Assembly: GCA_022866545.1 (NCBI GenBank)
Contig: JALHUO010000052.1
Span: 1-35,490 of the forward strand
DNA length: 35,490 bases
Direction: 5' to 3'
Source: Dehalococcoidia bacterium
GTDB lineage: Bacteria > Chloroflexota > Dehalococcoidia > GIF9 > AB-539-J10
Each line of letters opens with the position of its first letter. Position 1 is the first letter of the stretch. Shown here piece after piece: positions 1 through 6,895 of the stretch. The notes below the pieces were generated by a model. It did not search any database and was not told the origin of the DNA. It saw nothing but the letters and a program-made list of their open reading frames with translations. The translations under genes and the position numbers were made by a program.

Positions 1-1196
1 ATCAAGAGGAGATCAAAGCTGATTCTGAATCACCATTATCCATTCTTGTCTTCAAAACCACAGCAGACCCCTATGTGGGCAAGCTCAGTTATTTTCGGGT
101 TTATTCAGGCGTTGTTTCTAGCAACTCCCAGGTTTGGAACGCCAACAAGAGTAGTATGGAACGGATTGGCCAACTTTTTACCATGCTGGGCAAGAATCAA
201 CAGACGGTGGCTCAAGTCACTGCCGGGGATGTCGGAGCAGTGGCCCGGTTGAGTCTAACCACCACGGGGGATACCCTCTGCGCCCGTGAGCATCCTGTGA
301 TACTCCCTGGTATCGAATTTCCTAAGGCCAATTTCGGCATGGCAATCCAGCCTCAGGCAAAAAGCGATTTGGACAAGATGAGCACAGTCTTACCCAGGAT
401 TTGTGAAGAGGACCCCTCTCTCCAAATACGGCGAGAGGCCGATACTAACGAGTTTATTATTTCCGGAGTTGGTGATAACCATCTGGAGATAACCAGGGAG
501 AAAATACGTCGCAAATTTGGAGTAGAGGTGAGATTAGATCTGCCAATGATTCCTTACAAAGAAACTATTACTACATCAACCAAGGCGGAGTATAAACATA
601 AGAAGCAGACCGGAGGACACGGCCAATATGGGCATGTCTTGCTAGAGTTGGAGCCTTTGCCTCGAGGTGGGGGATTTGAGTTTGCCAAGAAGATTGTGGG
701 AGGGGCAATACCCCACAACTATGTTCCCTCTGTAGAGAAGGGAGTCAATGAAGCCAAGCAGGAAGGAGTTCTCGCCGGATATCCCGTAGTTGATGTAAAA
801 GTGAGCCTTGTTGATGGTAGCTTCCATCCGGTAGATTCTTCAGACATTGCTTTTAAGATTGCGGGGGCACAAGCCTTAAAAAAGGGATTGTCTCAGGGAC
901 AGCCGGTATTGGTTGAGCCTATAATGAAACTTACTATAACCGTGCCTGAGTCGTATACCGGAGATATCACCAGTGACCTTAATACTAAGAGGGGACGCGT
1001 GCTTGGAATGAATCCAGGCAATGGCATCAATGTCATTGAAGCTCAGGCACCTTATGCGGAGCTGCTTCGTTATGCCCTGAATTTAAGGTCACTGACGCAA
1101 GGGCGCGGCAACTTTGTTATGGAATTTGGCCACTACGAAGAGGTGCCCGCCCATCTCAGTCAGAAAATCATCGCTGAGAGGAAGAACTCGGGTTAG
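1..1196 (+). CDS. Elongation factor G-like translation GTPase (FusA2-type), 5' end missing
   Basis: This is the C-terminal part of an EF-G family translational GTPase. The frame is open from the window edge: codons before the track's GTG at 75 encode domain II sequence running into DPYVGKLSYFRVYSG, so the track start is internal. Domains II to V are present, with domain IV containing KQTGGHGQYGHV and VDSSDIAFKIAG and domain V ending NFVMEFGHYEEVP. Canonical EF-G has Arg (GGRGQYGH) where this protein has His (GGHGQYGHV), a substitution common in EF-G paralogues (FusA2/EF-G-like, TetM-related) rather than the main translocase. The GTPase domain lies outside the window, so its GTPase motifs cannot be checked. 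It could still be the only EF-G, but the paralogue reading is preferred. Confidence 0.88.
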   Translation, partial: QEEIKADSESPLSILVFKTTADPYVGKLSYFRVYSGVVSSNSQVWNANKSSMERIGQLFTMLGKNQQTVAQVTAGDVGAVARLSLTTTGDTLCAREHPVILPGIEFPKANFGMAIQPQAKSDLDKMSTVLPRICEEDPSLQIRREADTNEFIISGVGDNHLEITREKIRRKFGVEVRLDLPMIPYKETITTSTKAEYKHKKQTGGHGQYGHVLLELEPLPRGGGFEFAKKIVGGAIPHNYVPSVEKGVNEAKQEGVLAGYPVVDVKVSLVDGSFHPVDSSDIAFKIAGAQALKKGLSQGQPVLVEPIMKLTITVPESYTGDITSDLNTKRGRVLGMNPGNGINVIEAQAPYAELLRYALNLRSLTQGRGNFVMEFGHYEEVPAHLSQKIIAERKNSG

Positions 1197-1198
1197 CT

Positions 1199-1211
1199 GG
1201 CGGTTGCCGCC
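1199..1211. terminator. Short GC hairpin after the EF-G-like gene
   Basis: GGCGG-TTG-CCGCC forms a 5-bp stem within a few bases of the EF-G-like stop codon, and flanking GGTT/AACC can extend it imperfectly. There is no T-tract. It lies between the convergent ends of the EF-G-like gene and etfA and may slow or end transcription in both directions. Confidence 0.3.
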
Positions 1212-1266
1212 TGAACCTCGTCTGCTATCGTGGTGCCAAGTAATAGGTTTGCTCTCGGGGCGCGTT

Positions 1267-2268
1267 CTACCCAGCTAATAACCCCTTTAGCTTGTTAGTA
1301 AAGGCTGGTACCACGTCTTCGTACTTGCCCACCACTCCAAATTGCGCCTCCCTGAATATGTTTGCTTCAGGATCCTTATTAATGGCTATGATGTGCTTAG
1401 AACCCGAACATCCAGCGGTGTGTTGGCTAGCACCTGAAATAGCTATAGCAATGTATATATCAGGGGCAACAATTTTCCCAGTAAGGCCGATATGCAGCCC
1501 CTCTGACACCCAGCCATTATCAGCAGGAGGACGTGAAGCGCCGACCGCACCATGTAGCAAATCGGCTAGCTCCTTCAATATGGTCTGGAAAGGTTGAGGG
1601 CCGCCCATTCCTCTGCCTCCAGAGACAATTACAGGGGCATCCTCAAGCTTAATACCAACTGCCTCTTCCTTAACAGTTTCCAGCACCTTTGTCCGCACCT
1701 TCGACGTATCTATGTCAATCTTAGTGGGTATGACCTCTCCTTTTCTTGAGGCATTACGCTCCAACGGTGACATTGCCTTGGTTCTCACGGTAACCATCTG
1801 AGGCATAGACTCGCTGATAAATACAGCTTGAGCGTTGCCGCCGTAAACAGGGCGCGTTTGCACGAGCAATTTTGTCGCTGGGTCTATGCTTAGATTCAGA
1901 CAGTCTGTTGTAACGCTGGTACCCAATCTGAAGGCAAGGCGAGGAGCCGAGTCTCTGCCCATGGATGTTTGTCCGATGAGTATCACCAGAGGGGAAACAT
2001 CCCTGGCCAATTTTTCCGCGACTTGCATATAGGAATCAGCTTGGTATTCTTTGAGGGCAGGGTGTTCCACAGCATAAACCTTATCTGCTCCAAAGGCAAT
2101 TGCTTCTTTGGAAGCTTCGCCAACTTTGTCGCTGGCTAGCAAGCAAGATAGGTTTTCCTTTAACTCATCAGCAAGCTTCCTGCCACATCCCAGCAACTCG
2201 GCGGTAATGGAAGCTAACTTCCCATCTGCCAACTCACCACAAACTAATACACCTTTGTATTCAGCCAT
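1267..2268 (-). CDS. etfA: Electron transfer flavoprotein alpha subunit
   Basis: EtfA is the FAD-binding subunit of the heterodimeric electron transfer flavoprotein, which takes electrons from acyl-CoA dehydrogenases and related flavoenzymes. The 333-residue length is normal. The N-terminal half is the ETF nucleotide-binding-like domain. The C-terminal FAD domain contains GGRGMGG, VGASRPPADNGW, IGLTGKIVAPDIYIAIAISG and the end motif HTAGCSGSKHIIAINKDPEA, all typical of EtfA. The ATG is preceded by AAGGAGG at good spacing. It follows etfB by 16 nt and shares its promoter. In strict anaerobes ETF can also act in electron bifurcation, but nothing here decides that. Confidence 0.96.
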   Translation of the reverse strand: MAEYKGVLVCGELADGKLASITAELLGCGRKLADELKENLSCLLASDKVGEASKEAIAFGADKVYAVEHPALKEYQADSYMQVAEKLARDVSPLVILIGQTSMGRDSAPRLAFRLGTSVTTDCLNLSIDPATKLLVQTRPVYGGNAQAVFISESMPQMVTVRTKAMSPLERNASRKGEVIPTKIDIDTSKVRTKVLETVKEEAVGIKLEDAPVIVSGGRGMGGPQPFQTILKELADLLHGAVGASRPPADNGWVSEGLHIGLTGKIVAPDIYIAIAISGASQHTAGCSGSKHIIAINKDPEANIFREAQFGVVGKYEDVVPAFTNKLKGLLAG

Positions 2269-2284
2269 TGTTTCCTCCTTGACT

Positions 2285-3085
2285 TTAGAGTAATTTGGCT
2301 TCCCTGAGCCGAACAGCCAGCTTAGCCCCAGCTTCCGCAGCAGTGTCTCCTCCGATTATTTCACACTTGGATTCCTTGACCGGCTGGAAGAGTTTATCTA
2401 ATTTGCTGCGCCTTCCCGCAGCGCCGAGTTTTGAAGGCTCGAGCCCGATATCAGCTGGTTTCCAAACGACGGGTTGTTTCTTGGCTGCTGCCATGATTCC
2501 TTTCAATGTGGCATAACGAAGTGCTCCTATCCCGCTGGTCACTACAATTACGGCGGGAAGCGTCACCTCAACTACCTGATAGCCGTCAGGGATAACTCGC
2601 TCAACCTTTGCCTTTCCAGCGGTGACTTCCACCTTGCGAGCTAACGTTACAGCCGGGATTCCCAGAATCTCGGCAACGCCCAGACCCACTTGCCCCGCAT
2701 CCCAGTCAGATGATTGTCTGCCACAGAAGACGACGTCGTATGTCCCTATCTTCCTTATTGCTGCGGCCAGGGCATTGGCAGTTGACCAGCTATCGCCATC
2801 TTCAAAAGCCTTGTCCTCGAGGAGGATAAGTTCATCAGCGCCTACGGCTAGAGATTTCTTAATCACATCGCGAACGAAGTTATTGCCCAAGCTGAGCGCC
2901 GTAATCTTGCCCCCCGCGGTATCCTTGATCTTGAGGGCAGCTTCTAAGGCAAATTCCTCATATTGACCAATTACAGGTTTCACCTCTGCTGGCAAGGTCA
3001 TTTTGTTGTTTACCACCTTAAATACAGCAGGTGGTGCCTCAGGATCAGGCACTTGTTTGCAGCAAACGATCATGTTAACTGCCAT
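2285..3085 (-). CDS. etfB: Electron transfer flavoprotein beta subunit
   Basis: EtfB is the AMP-binding subunit (or second FAD subunit in bifurcating ETFs) that pairs with EtfA. The protein is 266 residues. It starts MAVNMIVCCKQVPDPEA, contains the ETF-beta core (ALSLGNNFVRDVIKKSLAVGADE, FCGRQSSDWDAGQVG) and has the family signature near the end (RYATLKGIMAAAKKQ). An AAGGAGG sits just upstream of the ATG, and a strong promoter lies about 40 nt upstream of the start. It is the first gene of an etfB-etfA operon and is divergent from corA. The likely client in this window is the acyl-CoA dehydrogenase at 21.4-23.1 kb, although the genes are not linked in one operon. Confidence 0.96.
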   Translation of the reverse strand: MAVNMIVCCKQVPDPEAPPAVFKVVNNKMTLPAEVKPVIGQYEEFALEAALKIKDTAGGKITALSLGNNFVRDVIKKSLAVGADELILLEDKAFEDGDSWSTANALAAAIRKIGTYDVVFCGRQSSDWDAGQVGLGVAEILGIPAVTLARKVEVTAGKAKVERVIPDGYQVVEVTLPAVIVVTSGIGALRYATLKGIMAAAKKQPVVWKPADIGLEPSKLGAAGRRSKLDKLFQPVKESKCEIIGGDTAAEAGAKLAVRLREAKLL

Positions 3086-3120
3086 TTTCTAACCTCCTTG
3101 AAGAATTTTGGAGCCAAAGG

Positions 3121-3149
3121 ATGATATGGGAAAATCCGCCTTTTGTCAA
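3121..3149 (-). promoter_or_regulatory. Sigma70-type promoter of etfBA
   Basis: Read on the minus strand, TTGACA is followed by exactly 17 nt and then TATCAT, ending about 35 nt upstream of the etfB start codon. This is one of the clearest promoters in the window. Confidence 0.75.
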
Positions 3150-3262
3150 TAAACGGAATCGAGTGCATTGGATATGATTGATTTTGGGGATTATGTGGCA
3201 ATAGTTACTTGCCTTGCGGAATTAGTGCTAAAATAGGCAAAAATCGTTATATAGAGCGTAAT

Positions 3263-4213
3263 ATGCAATCTCTGGGACAAAACGAATTGAATGTCCGCTC
3301 AATTGCCAATGGCAAGCTGACCTGGTTCTACATCGAAAAACCTACTCCGCAGGAAGTCGCATTCCTGGCCCAACGCTTTCATTTTCATCCTCTTGATCTG
3401 GATGACGTCCTCAGCCGCATACAGCGTCCCAAGATTGATGAGTATGAGGATTACTTGTTTATGGTGCTGCATTTCCCGGTATTTGATCAAGAGAATCGCA
3501 TAACCAGGCCCAGTGAAATAAATATCTTCGTTGGTGAGAATTACGTTGTGACCGTTCATTGCACTGGCGACCTCAAGGCGCTCGCTGCCTTCTTCCAGGA
3601 ATGCGAGGATGACAAGGAAAGTCGCGAACGTTACCTGGGACGAAGCTCGGGATTCCTTCTCTATCACATCATTGATAGATTGGTTGGCTCCGGTTTTCCT
3701 ATACTAGATAAAGTCACCCAAAATCTTGATGATATAGAGGATATTATCCTCACCAAGCCCGTTCCGGAGACTGTCCGCGAGATTTCCCTGGTTCGCCGAG
3801 ACCTTATTTCCTTCCGCCGCGTCATTCATCCCCAGATTGCGGTCATTGAGACTCTTGAAAGGGAAGAATATCCTTTCTTCAAGGAGGACCAGGAAGTCTA
3901 TTTTGGTGATATCGCTGACCACATTCGCAAAATCTGGGATGGGCTGGAGGACTGCAAAGAGGTCATAGATGGGCTTGCCGACACCAGCAATTGGCTAACC
4001 TCACATCGAATTCAGGAGATAATGCGGATACTGACTATCATAATGGGAATTCTGGCACCGCCTACCCTGATAGCCAGCATCTACGGTATGAATATCCCGC
4101 TGCCTGGTGGAGTAAATAGCGGAAGCCTTTTGCCGATGGGTATTTTGCTTGCTCTTATGGGGATTACAGCAGGAGCCATATTTTTCTACATGCGCCGTCG
4201 GAGATACCTCTAG
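3263..4213 (+). CDS. corA: CorA-type magnesium/divalent cation channel
   Basis: CorA proteins form pentameric Mg2+ (or Co2+/Ni2+) channels in the cytoplasmic membrane. The long N-terminal cytoplasmic domain is followed by two C-terminal membrane helices separated by the family signature YGMN (in IASIYGMNIPLPGG), with a basic tail RRRRYL. The track begins at TTG 3209, but the in-frame ATG at 3263 gives MQSLGQNELNVRS. A possible -10 (TAAAAT near 3230) would leave the TTG untranscribed, so the ATG is preferred. The mature form is 316 residues, normal for the CorA family. It is divergent from etfBA and leads a run of plus-strand genes. Confidence 0.93.
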   Translation: MQSLGQNELNVRSIANGKLTWFYIEKPTPQEVAFLAQRFHFHPLDLDDVLSRIQRPKIDEYEDYLFMVLHFPVFDQENRITRPSEINIFVGENYVVTVHCTGDLKALAAFFQECEDDKESRERYLGRSSGFLLYHIIDRLVGSGFPILDKVTQNLDDIEDIILTKPVPETVREISLVRRDLISFRRVIHPQIAVIETLEREEYPFFKEDQEVYFGDIADHIRKIWDGLEDCKEVIDGLADTSNWLTSHRIQEIMRILTIIMGILAPPTLIASIYGMNIPLPGGVNSGSLLPMGILLALMGITAGAIFFYMRRRRYL

Positions 4214-4252
4214 GTCGTCCAGCAAAATCAGTTACCTTTGTTCAAGCCAGCC

Positions 4253-4750
4253 ATGGAAATCAAGTTCGTTGCAGATAACAATGTGGGCAAACTGGCTCGA
4301 TGGTTAAGGCTGATTGGCTATGATACTCTGTTTTTTGAGCAAAAAGACGATGCTCAAATGATTAAGATAGCTCTTGGCGAGGACAGGGTGATTCTGACCA
4401 AAGATGCCCAGTTTACGAAAAGACGCCTGGTCGCAAATGGCACACTCAAAACCATACACATTGAACAGGATGACCCTAGGCTCCAGGTACAGGAAGTAGT
4501 GAGAACTTTGAAGTTAGATCATCATTTCAAACCCTTCTCGCTTTGCCTGGAATGCAATAGAGTATTGGTAGCTCGGGATAAGGAGGAGGTGAAAAATCTC
4601 GTTCCCGACCGCGTTTTTGAAACCCAAACTCAATACACACAATGTCCTGCCTGTCATCGTATCTACTGGCCGGGCACGCACTGGGAGGCCATGGGCAAGG
4701 AGTTACAAGACCTGCAAAGTGAAGGTGACGAAAATCATGCTTCTATCTGA
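4253..4750 (+). CDS. Mut7-C family PIN-like RNase domain protein with zinc ribbon
   Basis: The protein resembles the Mut7-C domain, a PIN-like fold proposed to be an RNase, followed by a C-terminal zinc ribbon. The N-terminus has the acidic pattern FVADNNVGKLARWLRLIGYDT and VILTKDAQF, consistent with PIN-type acidic metal-binding residues. The ribbon consists of CLEC and CPAC about 40 residues apart, ending RIYWPGTHW. The track starts at TTG 4238. The ATG five codons later at 4253 begins directly with the conserved MEIKFVADN and is preferred, though no clear Shine-Dalgarno sequence is visible. It lies 39 nt after corA and may be co-transcribed. The substrate is unknown. Confidence 0.85.
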   Translation: MEIKFVADNNVGKLARWLRLIGYDTLFFEQKDDAQMIKIALGEDRVILTKDAQFTKRRLVANGTLKTIHIEQDDPRLQVQEVVRTLKLDHHFKPFSLCLECNRVLVARDKEEVKNLVPDRVFETQTQYTQCPACHRIYWPGTHWEAMGKELQDLQSEGDENHASI

Positions 4751-4847
4751 CGCCGATCTTCGTAGAACTTAGATAGTGGCATGGATCAGATAGTAGTGCT
4801 ATACTCAGCCCACAATACTAGGAGTATACGAATAAAGCTAAGCACCT

Positions 4848-5618
4848 ATGTTATTAGCGATTGACATTGGGAATACCAGCATTGCCATAGGGGTTTTTGA
4901 AGGTGAGAAACTCCGTACTACCCGGCGCATGGCCACGAGTATTCAGCATATGGCAGATGAATATGCCACCTTCTTGCTCAATATACTGAATCACCAGGGG
5001 TTTTCTGCATCCGATATAAAAGAAATGGCCATGTGTAGTGTTGTTCCCCCACTAACAACCACATTTGTAGACCTGTCGCAGCGGTACTTTCATATCACAC
5101 CATTGGTAGTAGGAGCCGGAGTCAAGACTGGCGTGCGCATCCGCATGGATAACCCAAGAGAAGTTGGCGCTGACCGCATCGTTGACGCTGCCGCTGCCCA
5201 CCATCTCTATGGTGGTCCGGTGATCGTCGTTGACCTGGGGACAGCTACCACCTTTGGCATTGTCTCAAAAAAAGGCGACTACATTGGCGGTGTTATCGCC
5301 ACCGGCATCGCCACTGCCGCCGAGGCGCTTGTCACCAGAACAGCGCAGCTACCTCGTGTGGAATTGACCTGTCCCAAGCGTGTTATCGGGACTAACACTG
5401 TGGCTGCCATGCAGTCGGGCATTATCTTTGGCTATGTCGGGCTTGTGGAGGGTATGGTAGCTCGCATCCGAGACGAATTGGGGGAAAAGGCAATGGTGGT
5501 AGCTACCGGCGGTTATGCCGAACTCATCGCCAATGAAACAGCCGTGATTGATAAGGTAAACCTTGATTTAACTCTAATTGGATTGCGCCTGATCTACGAA
5601 ATGAATAAGGAGCAGTAA
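4848..5618 (+). CDS. coaX: Type III pantothenate kinase
   Basis: CoaX phosphorylates pantothenate in the first committed step of coenzyme A synthesis. At 256 residues it has normal length. Family motifs are present: the N-terminal phosphate-binding DIGNTSIAIGVF, the DNPREVGADRIVDAAAA segment, and the DLGTATTFGIVS and GGVIATGIATAAEAL motifs of the ASKHA fold. Type III kinases are typically insensitive to CoA feedback and need a monovalent cation; that is family knowledge, not visible here. Its stop overlaps the coaBC start by one base (TAATG), implying translational coupling of two CoA pathway enzymes. TATACT around 4800 may be a -10 element, but no convincing -35 was found. Confidence 0.96.
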   Translation: MLLAIDIGNTSIAIGVFEGEKLRTTRRMATSIQHMADEYATFLLNILNHQGFSASDIKEMAMCSVVPPLTTTFVDLSQRYFHITPLVVGAGVKTGVRIRMDNPREVGADRIVDAAAAHHLYGGPVIVVDLGTATTFGIVSKKGDYIGGVIATGIATAAEALVTRTAQLPRVELTCPKRVIGTNTVAAMQSGIIFGYVGLVEGMVARIRDELGEKAMVVATGGYAELIANETAVIDKVNLDLTLIGLRLIYEMNKEQ

Positions 5619-6832
5619 TGCTTAGAAGCAAAACCATAGTTCTGGGAGTGACGGGAGGCATTGCTGCCTACAAAGCGGCAGAGATTGCCAGCCAGTTGAC
5701 TCAGGCAGGGGCTAAGGTGAACGTAATTATGACTGAAGAGGCCGTCCAGTTCATATCGGCTGTTACCTTCCGGGCGCTTACAGGTAGGCCAGTAGTCACT
5801 GAAATGTTTGATTTGGCCTCTGAATTCAGTATTGAGCATGTCTCTCTAGCCAAAGCCGCCGATATAGTAGTCATTGCCCCGACTACCGCCAACATCATTG
5901 CCAAGCTGGCTGCCGGCATTGCTGATGAAATGCTATGCTGCACGGTATTGGCTACCAAGGCGCCGGTGCTTATTGCCCCAGCTATGGAAACCAATATGTA
6001 TACTAATCCTATCACCCAGGAAAATCTGTCTAAACTCAGGGCTCGCGACTTTGTGATTGTTGGTCCAGCCACAGGCTGGTTGGCCTCGGGCAAAGTGGGC
6101 TTGGGGAGACTCGCCGATATCAATGATATTATCGGCAGTGTTCGCCAGGTGTTGGGTAGGGGTGGAGACCTGACAGGCAGGCATATTGTGGTTACTGCCG
6201 GCGGCACTCAAGAACCTGTCGACCCGGTTCGCTACCTGAGCAACCGCTCATCGGGTAAAATGGGCTATGCTCTGGCTGAGGCAGCTCGCGACCGCGGAGC
6301 CAAAGTGACACTGATTTCAGCCCCTACTTCGTTGCCGGAGCCCGTAGGCGTTAATGTCATCCGAGTCTGCACAGCTGAGGAAATGCGTCAAGCGGTAGAG
6401 AATGTAACTCTCCAAGCTGATTCTCTAATTATGGCTGCCGCCGTAGCCGACTATCGCCCGAGAAAGAGAGCTAAAGATAAGATCAAGAAAGGAAAAGCCG
6501 GATTAACCTTAGAGTTGGAATGCACCTCGGACATTCTGGGCACTGTTAAGGGAGATTTCATTAAGGTAGGCTTCGCCGCTGAAAGCAGCAACGTATTAGA
6601 AAACGCCAGGGCAAAGTTAAAGCAAAAGAGGCTTGACCTAGTCGTAGCCAATGATATTACCGCTAGCGATAGTGGATTTGGCACCGATACCAATCGAGTG
6701 ACCATAATTGACCGCAAGGGCAAGATTGATAGCCTGCCTCTCCTCTCGAAACGAGAGGTTGCGGATAGGGTTTTGGATCAGGTGGCTGCGCTTTTGCCAA
6801 AGCCAAAATCCCGCCGGTCAAGCAAGTGTTGA
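5618..6832 (+). CDS. coaBC: Bifunctional phosphopantothenoylcysteine decarboxylase / phosphopantothenate-cysteine ligase
   Basis: CoaBC (Dfp) joins cysteine to 4'-phosphopantothenate and decarboxylates the product in CoA synthesis. The N-terminal flavin-dependent CoaC domain spans roughly residues 1-175 and the C-terminal CoaB ligase domain roughly 180-400, with GGTQEPVDPVRYLSNRSSGKMG, MAAAVADYRP and a KIKK segment. The catalytic His of CoaC is present (IEHVSLAKAAD, His74). The other two residues usually cited differ: the PAMN motif reads PAMETNMY (Glu124 for Asn), and the clamp motif usually written ACG reads LASGKVGLGR (Ser157 for Cys). The linked substitutions suggest a sequence subtype rather than a dead enzyme. 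Translation is coupled to coaX. Confidence 0.95.
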   Translation: MLRSKTIVLGVTGGIAAYKAAEIASQLTQAGAKVNVIMTEEAVQFISAVTFRALTGRPVVTEMFDLASEFSIEHVSLAKAADIVVIAPTTANIIAKLAAGIADEMLCCTVLATKAPVLIAPAMETNMYTNPITQENLSKLRARDFVIVGPATGWLASGKVGLGRLADINDIIGSVRQVLGRGGDLTGRHIVVTAGGTQEPVDPVRYLSNRSSGKMGYALAEAARDRGAKVTLISAPTSLPEPVGVNVIRVCTAEEMRQAVENVTLQADSLIMAAAVADYRPRKRAKDKIKKGKAGLTLELECTSDILGTVKGDFIKVGFAAESSNVLENARAKLKQKRLDLVVANDITASDSGFGTDTNRVTIIDRKGKIDSLPLLSKREVADRVLDQVAALLPKPKSRRSSKC

Positions 6833-6895
6833 ATTTGTTCAGATACCAGGATTTGTTTTTGGCTGACAGCCGGCAGCTGAGATAGGTTAGAATCA

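Noticed and set aside
46-252. 68-codon plus-strand ORF at the window start
   Set aside because: It is an alternate frame of the EF-G-like gene, which is open from base 1 with strong family similarity.
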